Shown here piece after piece: positions 53,600 through 61,564 of a DNA stretch of 64,000 nt (the first letter of the stretch is position 1; each line of letters starts with the position of its first letter). The translations under genes were made by a program, and so were the position numbers. Source of the stretch: Mycolicibacterium chitae (GTDB lineage Bacteria; Actinomycetota; Actinomycetes; Mycobacteriales; Mycobacteriaceae); assembly GCF_900637205.1 (NCBI RefSeq), contig NZ_LR134355.1, positions 1,736,001-1,800,000 of the forward strand, written 5' to 3'. The notes under the pieces are model-generated. The model made no database searches. It saw only the letters and a program-made list of their open reading frames with translations, and had not been told where the DNA came from.

Positions 53600-53646
53600 T
53601 GATTCCTTGCATCTGCGGGAAGTATGTATGAGAATATAGCTATGAC

Positions 53647-53660
53647 GACATATGTATGTC
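53647..53660. promoter_or_regulatory. MarR operator between the MFS and MarR genes
   Basis: GACATA-TG-TATGTC is a perfect palindrome with 6-bp arms. The surrounding AT-rich stretch repeats TATG several times (53627-53676) and is much lower in GC than the window average. It is the likely target of the divergent MarR regulator. Confidence 0.65.
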
Positions 53661-53683
53661 AAGATTATGAGTATGCTGACGTG

Positions 53684-54136
53684 ATGGACGTCACCGCTTC
53701 GGACACCCGCGACCTCGCGCTGGCGCTGCACGAGTTGTCGTGGCGCATCGCCCGTTTCGGTCCCGCGCAGGTGGGGCTGGAGCCGCTGCCGGCTTCCGAG
53801 GTCGCGGTGCTGCGGGCCGTGCTCGAACAACCCGGCCGCGGGGTTTCGGATGCGGCGGCCTCGATCGCCATGCAGCCCAGCAACGTCAGCGCCGCGGTGC
53901 GCTCACTGGTGGCCCGTGGGCTGATCGAGAAGCGGCCGGACCCCGACGACAAGCGGATGACGCTGCTGCACCCGACCGCCAGGGCCCGCAAGGACCGCTC
54001 CGCGATCGAGACCGCGCTGGCCGGGTCGGTGTCCCAGGCGCTGGGGGAGTTGTCCGACGAGCACGTCAGCGCGCTGCTGCGCGCCGTGCCCGCGATGCGC
54101 GCGCTGTCGGGGGCGGTGACGGAGATGATCCGCTGA
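53684..54136 (+). CDS. MarR-family transcriptional regulator
   Basis: A 150-residue MarR-type regulator. The DNA-binding core (EVAVLRAVLEQPGRGVSDAAASIAMQPSNVSAAVRSLVARGLIEKRPDPDDKRMTLLHPT) is complete with wing residues. ATG 53684 (MDVTASDTRDL) is preferred; the in-frame ATG at 53624 would place the operator region inside the gene. It diverges from the MFS-hyuAB operon across an AT-rich, repeat-bearing region, so it probably controls that operon in response to a small aromatic or cyclic ligand, as usual for MarR proteins. Confidence 0.9.
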   Translation: MDVTASDTRDLALALHELSWRIARFGPAQVGLEPLPASEVAVLRAVLEQPGRGVSDAAASIAMQPSNVSAAVRSLVARGLIEKRPDPDDKRMTLLHPTARARKDRSAIETALAGSVSQALGELSDEHVSALLRAVPAMRALSGAVTEMIR

Positions 54137-54183
54137 GGTCGCCGGTGGCCACCTGCTTCGAGCCACGCCACCCGACGTGGGAA

Positions 54184-54189
54184 CATAAT
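54184..54189 (+). promoter_or_regulatory. -10 element for tRNA-Met
   Basis: CATAAT lies 14 nt before the tRNA 5' end, the spacing expected for a promoter with a short leader. No good -35 is apparent. Confidence 0.4.
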
Positions 54190-54203
54190 GTCCGCATCGA
54201 TCG

Positions 54204-54280
54204 GGGGCGGTAGCTCAGTCGGTTAGAGCCGCGGACTCATAATCCGCTGGTCGCGGGTTCGAGCCCCGCCCGCCCCACCA
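54204..54280 (+). tRNA. tRNA-Met (CAT), elongator type
   Basis: A 77-nt cloverleaf with encoded CCA. The acceptor GGGGCGG pairs with CCGCCCC, the anticodon stem GCGGA/TCCGC holds the loop CTCATAA (anticodon CAT), and the T arm GCGGG-TTCGAGC-CCCGC is canonical. The 1-72 pair is G-C and the acceptor lacks the unpaired first base of initiator tRNA, so it is elongator Met rather than fMet. The alternative, lysidine-modified Ile tRNA, is less likely from the loop. Confidence 0.92.
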
Positions 54281-54290
54281 GCACTCCGTC

Positions 54291-54352
54291 GCCGAGAAGA
54301 AGCTCAGTGACACCCCGTCCTGCGGAAACGCGTACGGCAGCTACTTCTCGGC
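54291..54352. repeat. 62-bp dispersed hairpin repeat, copy B
   Basis: Matches copy A (20346-20407) at 58 of 62 positions, with the same inverted ends GCCGAGAAGAAGC and GCTACTTCTCGGC. It begins 10 nt after tRNA-Met and ends 36 nt before the next regulator gene. In this location it codes for nothing, so the sequence is conserved for reasons other than protein. Confidence 0.88.
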
Positions 54353-54388
54353 GTCCCCGCAGGGCTGCGCAAGATAGAGTTGTCTGTC

Positions 54389-55060
54389 ATGTCCACCTCA
54401 GCATCTGGTGCGGCGAGGGACAACGCTGTTCTCCTCGGAGACCGGCGCGCGCCCAGCAAGGGGGAGCGGCAGCGCCGCGCCATCCTCGACTGTCTGCCGG
54501 AGTTGCTCGCTGCACGCCCGATCGGGGAATTGACCGTCGGTGAGATTGCGGCGGCGGCCGGCGTGCGGCGCTCGGGGTTCTACTTTTACTTCGACTCGAA
54601 GTATGCGCCGTTGGCCGTGATCACCGCCGAGATCTGGGCCGAGTTGATGAACCGGGCGCAGTTCTTCACCCGCGCCGACGACGAGTCCATCCACGACTTC
54701 ATCGGTCGCACCGCCGATATCGCGCTGGAGCTCTGGCACGACAACGAGGGCGTGCTGATGGCCTCGGTGCAGGCCGTGCCGCTGGATGAGCAGCTGGCGC
54801 AACTGTGGGACGAGTGGATCCTGCGCCTCGCCGACGTCATCGCCGATCAACTGATCAAGGACCAGGAACAGGGTGTGGCGCATCCGGTTTCGGCCGACGT
54901 GCGCGGGCTCATCACGATGCTGCTTGAGATGACCATGCACATCTTCTACCTGGATCGGCTGCGTCAGAACGACTCTCAGCGCACCCGGAAGTCCCGCGAG
55001 ATGGTGCAGGCAATCTGGCTGGCGTCGGGGTGGGGGATCTCCACACCCAGCCCGGGCTGA
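54389..55060 (+). CDS. TetR-family regulator, EthR-like
   Basis: A 223-residue TetR regulator of the EthR subgroup: the helix-turn-helix reads GELTVGEIAAAAGVRRSGFYFYFDSKYAPLAV, with the FYFYF(D/P)SKYA stretch typical of EthR. The C-terminal ligand domain (TADIALELWHDNEGVLMASVQAV) also fits. ATG 54389 follows TAGAGT (54375-54380) by 8 nt and has no ribosome binding site. EthR proteins repress Baeyer-Villiger monooxygenases; one is encoded 0.8 kb downstream on the opposite strand, so control of that operon is a reasonable inference. Convergent with the hydrolase gene. Confidence 0.88.
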   Translation: MSTSASGAARDNAVLLGDRRAPSKGERQRRAILDCLPELLAARPIGELTVGEIAAAAGVRRSGFYFYFDSKYAPLAVITAEIWAELMNRAQFFTRADDESIHDFIGRTADIALELWHDNEGVLMASVQAVPLDEQLAQLWDEWILRLADVIADQLIKDQEQGVAHPVSADVRGLITMLLEMTMHIFYLDRLRQNDSQRTRKSREMVQAIWLASGWGISTPSPG

Positions 55061-55070
55061 CCCCGGGCTG

Positions 55071-55853
55071 TCAGTCGCGCTTCGCGTCCACGGCGCTGGT
55101 CATGTCGAGCACCGTGCGCGCCACCAACTCCGGGTCGTCGTACATCGGTACGTGCCCCACGCGCGGGAGGGTGGTGAACTGTGCGTTGGGCACCAGAGCC
55201 CGGAACCGCAGGCCATAGGGGTCGTACGGAATCAGCGCGTCGCGCTCCGACCAGGCGATCTCAGTGGGACACTGCACGGCGCCGAGTTGGTGCTCGCTGC
55301 CCACGACGTCGTCGACCAGTTCGAAGTAGACGCTGCAGCGCAGGTTGTCCTCGACGAAGGCGGCCGCGTCCGCCGGGGACATGTTGCGGGTGTCCGCGAC
55401 GGCGGCGCCGAGGGCCAGCCGACGCAGCAGGCCACTCCGAAGCGCCTGCGGGGCAACCGGACCCAGCATCGTGAAGAGTCGGCGCGCCAACACCAGTTTG
55501 AGTTTCACCGTCCGCACGTGCCTGCCCGGATACCAGCCGAGCGCCGGGGACAGCGCCAGCACGGACAGGGCGCGCCCGCGGGTGGCCATCTCCAGCGACA
55601 GCCAACCGCCCAGCGAGTTGCCCACCAGGTGGGCCCGTTCGATTCCGAGCGCGTCGAGGTCGCGTTCGAGGTGATCGGCCAGCGCGGCGACGGTGGCACG
55701 TTGGCCCGCCGGCAGCGATCTCCCGTCGGCGTGGCCGGCCAGCGTCACCACATGGACGTCATGGTGGGCCTGCAGCAGGGGCAGGATCGGCTGCCAGTGT
55801 CGCTGGCTGCCACTGAATCCGTGGACGCAGACCAACGGCGAGCGAGTGGTCAT
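55071..55853 (-). CDS. Alpha/beta hydrolase
   Basis: A 260-residue alpha/beta hydrolase. The oxyanion segment VCVHGFSGSQRHW opens the chain; the nucleophile elbow is VGNSLGGW (Ser80), the acid is probably in SERDALIPYDP and the His in RVGHVPMYDD. It lies 7 nt downstream of the Baeyer-Villiger monooxygenase stop and is clearly cotranscribed. A natural role is hydrolysis of the ester or lactone made by that enzyme. Substrate size is not evident. Confidence 0.88.
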   Translation of the reverse strand: MTTRSPLVCVHGFSGSQRHWQPILPLLQAHHDVHVVTLAGHADGRSLPAGQRATVAALADHLERDLDALGIERAHLVGNSLGGWLSLEMATRGRALSVLALSPALGWYPGRHVRTVKLKLVLARRLFTMLGPVAPQALRSGLLRRLALGAAVADTRNMSPADAAAFVEDNLRCSVYFELVDDVVGSEHQLGAVQCPTEIAWSERDALIPYDPYGLRFRALVPNAQFTTLPRVGHVPMYDDPELVARTVLDMTSAVDAKRD

Positions 55854-55860
55854 CGTCGCC

Positions 55861-57696
55861 TCAGCCCTGGACTTCCGGGCCGGCGGACTCGAGCTCCAGC
55901 CCCTTGAAATCGCCTGCTTCCCACCAGGTGTCGATCATCTCCCAGAACTCGACCTCGCTGCCCTGGTAGACGTCGCCCCAGAAGCCGTGCTGGAGATCGC
56001 CCTGGCCGTTGTAGTAGCCCGGTGTGCACGTGGAGAAGTAGAACAGTCGAGCCAATCCGGATTCTCGGGTCAGTTGGACCCAGTCTGCCTGGGCGGCATC
56101 GTCGGGTTCGATGGCGGCGATGTGGTGCTTGAGGGCGTGGTGCAGGATGCGGGCGGCGTGGCGGGCCTTGCGGTCGAGCATGTAGGTGAAGTTGACGACG
56201 TAGGCGTTCTGGCTCACCCCGAGTTCGACGAAGTTGGGGAACTTGCGGGAGAAGAACCCGTGCAGGGTCTTGTGGCCGTCGGCGAATTCGTCCCGCATCG
56301 ACACCCCGTCGCGGCCGATAATGTCGTAGCCGTACCGCGCGGCGGTGGACGAGCCGGTCTCGAAACCGGTCGCGAAGACGATGCAGTCGACCTCGTAGTG
56401 CTTGCCGTCGACCACAAGGCCTGTCTCGGTGAACTTTTCGACCCCGCCGGGGGAGTGGACCAGATGCACGGTGGGCTTGTTGAACGACTGCAGGTACTCG
56501 TCGTTGAAGGTGGGGCGCTTGCAGACCGCGCCGAACCACGGCTTGAGCGCCTCGGCGGTCGCCGGATCTTCGACGATGTCCTCGATGCGGGCGTGCACGG
56601 TCCGCATGACCTGCATGTCGGCGACTTCGGCGAGCGCGATCTGGTCCTCGATCGCCAACGTGTCCAGCGGCGCCTCGACGAGATGCTGTCCGGTGACGGC
56701 CGTCAGCACCGTGGTCCAGATGTCGCCGACCAGGTTCTGGTCCTGCGGGTGACCGTTGACCAGGGAGTTGAAGTTGTGGTGGCGGCGCTGTTGCCAACCC
56801 GGCGTCAGGCCGGCCACCCAGTCCGGGTCGGTGGGCCGGTTGTCGCGGGGACCGACGACGCTGGGGGTGCGTTGGATGACGAACAGTTCGGCGGCGTCCT
56901 CGGCGAGGAACGGTACGGCCTGGACCCCGGTCGCGCCGGTGCCGATGATCGCGACGCGTTTGTCGGCCAACTTGGTCATGCCGCCGTGCTGATCGCCGCC
57001 GGTGTAGTCGTAGTCCCAGCGACTGGTGTGGAACATCGCGCCCTTGAAGTCGGCGATGCCGTCGACCCGCGGGAACTGCGGCTTGTTCAGGGGCCCGTTG
57101 GCGCGCACGACGTACTTCGCGGTCAGGACATCGCCGCGGTCGGTGCGGATTTCCCAGCGCTGCCGGTCCTGCGACCAGGTCGCCGAGGTCACCGCGGTCT
57201 GGAACAGCGCGGCGCGGTAGAGATCGAAGTGCCGGCCGATGCGTTGGGCGTGGGCGAAGATCTCGTCGCCGTCGGCGTAGCGCTGGGTGGGGATGTAGCC
57301 GGTCTCCTCCAGCAGCGGCAGGTAGATGTAGGACTCGACGTCGCATTGCACGCCGGGGTAGCGGTTCCAGTACCAGGTGCCGCCGAAATCGCCGGCCTGT
57401 TCGACGATGCGGAAGTCGGTCACGCCTTGCCGGGTCAGGTAGGCGCCGGCCAGCAGGCCGCCGAAGCCGCCGCCGAGGATGACGACGTCGTGCTCGGCGG
57501 TCAGGGCGTCGCGCTCGATGGGCTCGCTGTAGGGGTCGGCATCGTCGGCCGCGCGCACGTCGGACAGGCCTTGGAACTGGCCGAGGTGGTCGGGCCGCAG
57601 GCGGCGGTCCCGCTCCTCGGCGTAGCGCGCCCGGATCGGTGCCGGGTCGAAGTCCACGTCGAGCTTGGTGCCGGAGACGGGCAGGGTGACGGACAT
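55861..57696 (-). CDS. Baeyer-Villiger monooxygenase
   Basis: A 611-residue FAD- and NADPH-dependent Baeyer-Villiger monooxygenase that inserts oxygen next to a carbonyl. The FAD Rossmann motif is VVILGGGFGGLLAGAYL (about 71-87), the fingerprint FKGAMFHTSRWDYDY (FxGxxxHxxxWD form) follows, then the NADP Rossmann VAIIGTGATGVQAVPFLAE. An N-terminal extension of about 65 residues is typical of the larger ketone/cyclopentadecanone-type group, longer than EthA. ATG 57696 is preceded by GAGAGG. First gene of an operon with the alpha/beta hydrolase; divergent from a fatty acyl-CoA ligase. Confidence 0.93.
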   Translation of the reverse strand: MSVTLPVSGTKLDVDFDPAPIRARYAEERDRRLRPDHLGQFQGLSDVRAADDADPYSEPIERDALTAEHDVVILGGGFGGLLAGAYLTRQGVTDFRIVEQAGDFGGTWYWNRYPGVQCDVESYIYLPLLEETGYIPTQRYADGDEIFAHAQRIGRHFDLYRAALFQTAVTSATWSQDRQRWEIRTDRGDVLTAKYVVRANGPLNKPQFPRVDGIADFKGAMFHTSRWDYDYTGGDQHGGMTKLADKRVAIIGTGATGVQAVPFLAEDAAELFVIQRTPSVVGPRDNRPTDPDWVAGLTPGWQQRRHHNFNSLVNGHPQDQNLVGDIWTTVLTAVTGQHLVEAPLDTLAIEDQIALAEVADMQVMRTVHARIEDIVEDPATAEALKPWFGAVCKRPTFNDEYLQSFNKPTVHLVHSPGGVEKFTETGLVVDGKHYEVDCIVFATGFETGSSTAARYGYDIIGRDGVSMRDEFADGHKTLHGFFSRKFPNFVELGVSQNAYVVNFTYMLDRKARHAARILHHALKHHIAAIEPDDAAQADWVQLTRESGLARLFYFSTCTPGYYNGQGDLQHGFWGDVYQGSEVEFWEMIDTWWEAGDFKGLELESAGPEVQG

Positions 57697-57738
57697 GGGT
57701 GCCTCTCAATAATTGACACATCGTCGAGTATTACGAAC

Positions 57739-57753
57739 ACTATGTCATATAGT
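57739..57753. promoter_or_regulatory. Dyad in the BVMO/FadD intergenic region
   Basis: ACTAT-GTCAT-ATAGT is an inverted repeat with 5-bp arms inside a 112-bp divergent, AT-rich gap. The outer TTAC/GTAA bases (57731-57734, 57752-57755) add weak symmetry. A TetR-type operator is plausible; the short arms make this tentative. Confidence 0.4.
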
Positions 57754-57808
57754 AACTTGGATCACAAGCGGCGGGGATGGCCCGCCCGTCGACCCGAGGA
57801 GCTTGGCA

Positions 57809-59449
57809 GTGGCCCTGAAAGAGCACAGCGCGGCGTCGTACGTGAAGGGCAGCACGGACACACCCCTGCTCACGGAGACGATCGGCGCCAATCTCGACCG
57901 GATGGTCGCCGCCTTCGGCGATCGGGAAGCCCTCGTCGAGGTCAGCACCGGCCGCCGGTGGACCTACCGCGAGTTCGACAAGGACACGCGTCGCACCGCC
58001 AGTGGGCTGCTGGCGCTGGGTCTGCGTCCCGGTGACCGCGTGGGCATCTGGTCCCCGAACACCGCCGAGTGGACGTTGGTGCAGTACGCGTCGGCGCGCA
58101 TCGGTGCCATTCTCGTCACCATCAACCCGGCCTACCAGGTCAAGGAACTCGAGTATGTGCTGAACCAGTCCGGGATTCGCACCGTGATCGCGGCGTCGTC
58201 GTTCAAGACGTCCGACTACGAGGCCATGCTCGCCGCGGTGGCCGGCAAGTGTCCGGACCTGCAGGACGTCATCATCGTCGGATCCGATGCGTGGCAATCG
58301 CTGGCGGCGTCCCCGATCGACGACGCTGCGCTGGCCGACGTCGCCGCGGGCCTCACGCCGCACGACCCGATCAACATCCAATACACCTCGGGCACAACGG
58401 GATTCCCCAAGGGGGCCAAGCTGACCCACAGCAACATCCTCAACAACGGTTACTTCGTCGGCGAGGGCGTCGGCTACACCGAACACGACCGGGTCTGCAT
58501 CCCGGTCCCGTTCTACCACTGCTTCGGGATGGTGATGGGCAACCTGGCGTGCACCTCGCACGGGTCGACGATGGTCATCCCCGCGCCGGGTTTCGACCCG
58601 GCCGCGACGCTGGCGGCGGTGTCGGCCGAACGATGCACCTCGCTGTATGGGGTGCCGACGATGTTCATCGCCGAGCTGGCGCTCGAGAACCTCGACTCCT
58701 ACGACCTCGGCAGCCTGCGGACCGGGATCATGGCCGGCTCACCGTGCCCCGAGGTGGTGATGACGCAGGTCATCGAGCAGATGAACATGGGTGAGGTCGC
58801 CATCTGCTACGGCATGACCGAGACCTCCCCGGTCTCCACCCAGACCCGCCCCTCCGACACGCTGGTCCAGCGCACCGGCACGGTCGGCACGGCCGGCCCG
58901 CACCTCGAGATCAAGGTCGTCGACCCCGATTCCGGGGAGATCGTGGCGCGCGGTGCCCCCGGCGAACTGTGCACCCGCGGCTACAGCGTGATGGCCGGCT
59001 ACTGGAACGACCCGAAGAAGACCGCCGAGGTGCTCGACGCCGACGGCTGGATGCACACCGGGGATATCGCCGTCATGGACGACGACGGGTACGTGGCGAT
59101 CACCGGCCGGATCAAGGACATGGTGATCCGCGGCGGCGAGAACGTGTATCCGCGGGAGATCGAGGAATTCCTCTACCAGCACCCCGACGTCATCGATGCC
59201 CAGGTGGTCGGGGTGCCCGACGAGCGCTACGGGGAGGAGCTGATGGCGTGGCTGCGGATCAGGGAGGGCGCCGCGCCGCCCACCGCCGAGTCCATCCGGG
59301 AGTTCTGCGCGGGCCGGATCGCGCACTACAAGATCCCCCGCCACGTCGCGGTGATCGACGACTACCCGATGACCGTCACGGGCAAGGTCCGCAAGATCGA
59401 ACTCCGCGAGCGCGCGGTCGAACAGCTGCGCCGAGAAGAAGCGCAGTGA
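57809..59449 (+). CDS. Fatty-acid-CoA ligase (FadD family)
   Basis: A 546-residue AMP-forming acyl-CoA synthetase that activates a carboxylate with ATP and CoA. The AMP-binding signature IQYTSGTTGFPKGAKLTH (about 191-208), the motif YGMTETSP, and MHTGDIAVMDDDGYVAITGRIKDMVIRGGENVYPREIEEFL precede the catalytic lysine in MTVTGKVRKIELRE. GTG 57809 is used: it has GAGGAG 7 nt upstream, whereas the long frame from 57713 runs through the promoter. It diverges from the BVMO-hydrolase operon and could activate the acid released by that pair. Size is like M. tuberculosis FadD35. Confidence 0.92.
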   Translation: MALKEHSAASYVKGSTDTPLLTETIGANLDRMVAAFGDREALVEVSTGRRWTYREFDKDTRRTASGLLALGLRPGDRVGIWSPNTAEWTLVQYASARIGAILVTINPAYQVKELEYVLNQSGIRTVIAASSFKTSDYEAMLAAVAGKCPDLQDVIIVGSDAWQSLAASPIDDAALADVAAGLTPHDPINIQYTSGTTGFPKGAKLTHSNILNNGYFVGEGVGYTEHDRVCIPVPFYHCFGMVMGNLACTSHGSTMVIPAPGFDPAATLAAVSAERCTSLYGVPTMFIAELALENLDSYDLGSLRTGIMAGSPCPEVVMTQVIEQMNMGEVAICYGMTETSPVSTQTRPSDTLVQRTGTVGTAGPHLEIKVVDPDSGEIVARGAPGELCTRGYSVMAGYWNDPKKTAEVLDADGWMHTGDIAVMDDDGYVAITGRIKDMVIRGGENVYPREIEEFLYQHPDVIDAQVVGVPDERYGEELMAWLRIREGAAPPTAESIREFCAGRIAHYKIPRHVAVIDDYPMTVTGKVRKIELRERAVEQLRREEAQ

Positions 59450-59451
59450 CC
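59430..59451. repeat. Possible truncated copy of the 62-bp repeat
   Basis: GCCGAGAAGAAGC followed by two differing bases and AGTGAC matches the first 21 bases of the 62-bp repeat, then diverges. As in copy A it encodes the protein ending LRREEA plus one residue and TGA. It may be a decayed repeat or coincidence. Confidence 0.4.
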
Positions 59452-60317
59452 TAGCCGGAAGAATCCTTCAGCCGCACCATTCGCGTGGTCGAGCTCTCGT
59501 CCAACTCCACCTCCGGGCGCGACCGCAGGAAGTCGCTGAAGGACTTGTAGCCCAACGACTTCTCGCTGAACGACGGGTCCATGCGCTTCATCTGCGCCTT
59601 GACCGCCGAGTTGTGCAGCCATTCGACGTCGTCCTTCTCGAGCCCGATCTGCAGCGCGCGGGTCAGCAGCGCGGTGGCCGCGGCCTGCGGATCGGGCTCC
59701 TTGGCGGCCTTGGCCGAGCGCTTGCGGTGCTTCGGCGCCGACTCGTCGGTGGCGGCCGGTTCGAACACCGGGACGCCCGGCAGCGCGTCGTAGGTGACGA
59801 ACTCGTCGCACGCGGCGGCCAGCGAGCGGCTCGACGACCCGGCCACCCCGATGGCCACCACGTAGCGGCCGAGCCGCTTGCAACGCTGCGCCAGCGCGAT
59901 GTAGTCGGAGTCGCCGGCGACGATCACCACGTGCGTCAGGTCCGGCAGCCGGAACATGTCCTCCACGGCGTCGACGGCCAGCCGGATGTCCGCGCCGTTC
60001 TTGCCGTAGGCCGCGGCCGGGAACAGCTGCACCAGGTCGACCGCGCGTCCCACCAGCTGGTCGCGGTAGGCGGCGTTGATCTCCGCCGACCAGTCCGCAT
60101 AGGCCCGGGTCAGCACCAGCGTGCCGAACGAGGAGGCGAAGTCGATGATGGCGCCGACGTCCACGGTGGCGCGGTCGAACCGCTCGGCGTGGTCGGCCGG
60201 ATTCTTGGCCCGGTCACGCTGGAACGAGTTACGACCGTTGACCTGGTCGTATCGAGAAATCACGATGTTGTCGAAGTCGAGGTAGACCGCCACGCGGGTG
60301 ACACCGGTTTCTGTCAT
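59451..60317 (-). CDS. NYN-domain ribonuclease-like protein with LOTUS/OST-HTH domain
   Basis: A 288-residue protein with an N-terminal NYN (PIN-like) nuclease domain: VAVYLDFDNIVI, then NGADIRLAVDAVEDM and HVVIVAGDSDYIALAQRCKRLGR carry the conserved acidic residues. A basic linker (APKHRKRSAKAAKE) leads to a C-terminal LOTUS/OST-HTH domain (SEKSLGYKSFSDFLRSRPEVELDE). The combination is a typical RNA-binding plus RNA-cleaving layout. ATG 60317 (MTETGVTRV) has no ribosome binding site. It converges with fadD (1-nt gap) and diverges from the desaturase. RNA target unknown. Confidence 0.88.
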   Translation of the reverse strand: MTETGVTRVAVYLDFDNIVISRYDQVNGRNSFQRDRAKNPADHAERFDRATVDVGAIIDFASSFGTLVLTRAYADWSAEINAAYRDQLVGRAVDLVQLFPAAAYGKNGADIRLAVDAVEDMFRLPDLTHVVIVAGDSDYIALAQRCKRLGRYVVAIGVAGSSSRSLAAACDEFVTYDALPGVPVFEPAATDESAPKHRKRSAKAAKEPDPQAAATALLTRALQIGLEKDDVEWLHNSAVKAQMKRMDPSFSEKSLGYKSFSDFLRSRPEVELDESSTTRMVRLKDSSG

Positions 60318-60419
60318 GAGGACCAGTGTGGTCGACAACGAGCAGGTACGGTTGCACTGTTGGTAAACCCAGCCCGTCCGGAACGCCGACCGACAATTCA
60401 CGCCGACACCAGGACATTC

Positions 60420-61544
60420 ATGGCCATTACCGACGTTGCACGCTACGCGCACCTGAGCCGCACGGATATCGATGCGCTCGGTGCCGAGCTGGATTCCATC
60501 CGCGTCGAGATCGAGAACTCGCTGGGCGCCCGCGACGCCGCCTACATCCACCGCACCATCCGATTCCAACGGGCGCTGGACGCCGCCGCGCGGCTGCTGA
60601 TCTTCAGCAGCCGCTCCAAGACCACCTGGGCGCTGGGCGCGGTGTCGCTGGCGGTGGCCAAGAGCGTCGAGAACATGGAACTCGGCCACAACATCGGGCA
60701 CGGCCAGTGGGACTGGATGAACGACCCGGAGATCCACTCCAACACCTGGGAGTGGGACATGGCCGGGGTGTCGTCGCAGTGGCGCTACTCCCACAACTAT
60801 CGGCATCACATGTACACCAACGTCCTGGGCGTCGACGACGACCTGGGCTTCGGCATCATGCGGGTCTCGCGCGACGAGCCGTGGCGGCGTAAATGGCTCG
60901 CCCAGCCCGTGCGTAACCTGTTGCTGGCCCTCATCTTCGAGTGGGGCATCGCCATGCACGGCCTGCACTCCGAACACGAGCGCGCCGACTCGGACGCCGA
61001 AAGATCTTCCCAGAGCGCGGCTTTGATGCGCAAGACTCGTCGGCAGCTGGCCAAGGATTATCTGCTGCTGCCGGCGCTGAGCGGGCGACGGTGGCGGCGC
61101 ACCCTGACCGCCAACATCGCGGCCAACGTCCTGCGCAACCTGTGGGCCTACGCGGTGATCTTCTGCGGGCATTTCCCCGACGGCGCCGAGAAGTTCACCG
61201 AGGAGGCCCTGGCTGACGAGACCAAGCCGGACTGGTATCTGCGCCAGATGCTCGGCACGGCCAACTTCGACGCGGGCCCGGTGCTGGCCTTCGCCAGCGG
61301 TAACCTCTGCTACCAGATCGAACACCACCTGTTCCCCGACCTGCCCAGCAACCGCTACGCCCAGATCGCCGAGCGGGTGCGTGAACTCTGCGACAAGTAC
61401 GACCTGCCCTACACCACGGGACCTTTTGCGCGGCAGTTCTTTCTGACCCAGCGCACCATCCTCAAGCTGGCGCTGCCCGATCGGTTCCTGACCGCGACGG
61501 CCGACGACGCACCGGAGACGGCCTCGGAGCGCAAGTTCGGCTGA
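60420..61544 (+). CDS. Acyl-CoA/acyl-lipid desaturase (DesA3-like)
   Basis: A 374-residue membrane fatty acid desaturase using a di-iron centre. The three His boxes are GHNIGHG (His90, His94), HNYRHH (125-130) and QIEHHLFPDLP (about 300). The N-terminal hydrophobic block AARLLIFSSRSKTTWALGAVSLA and the motif NRYAQIAERVRELCDKY are typical of delta-9 or linoleoyl-CoA-type desaturases such as DesA3. ATG 60420 follows AGGA. It needs an electron donor reductase not encoded next to it. It is followed 20 nt later by an SDR-like gene in the same direction. Confidence 0.9.
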   Translation: MAITDVARYAHLSRTDIDALGAELDSIRVEIENSLGARDAAYIHRTIRFQRALDAAARLLIFSSRSKTTWALGAVSLAVAKSVENMELGHNIGHGQWDWMNDPEIHSNTWEWDMAGVSSQWRYSHNYRHHMYTNVLGVDDDLGFGIMRVSRDEPWRRKWLAQPVRNLLLALIFEWGIAMHGLHSEHERADSDAERSSQSAALMRKTRRQLAKDYLLLPALSGRRWRRTLTANIAANVLRNLWAYAVIFCGHFPDGAEKFTEEALADETKPDWYLRQMLGTANFDAGPVLAFASGNLCYQIEHHLFPDLPSNRYAQIAERVRELCDKYDLPYTTGPFARQFFLTQRTILKLALPDRFLTATADDAPETASERKFG

Positions 61545-61564
61545 GGGCCCCGTACCGTTGCAGC

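Noticed and set aside
54204-54280. tRNA-Ile (CAT with lysidine) instead of tRNA-Met
   Set aside because: The CTCATAA loop and stem pattern fit elongator Met better, though sequence alone cannot prove modification state.
54307-54543. Open frame through repeat copy B
   Set aside because: Its first part is the 62-bp repeat and the rest is the EthR-like gene out of frame.
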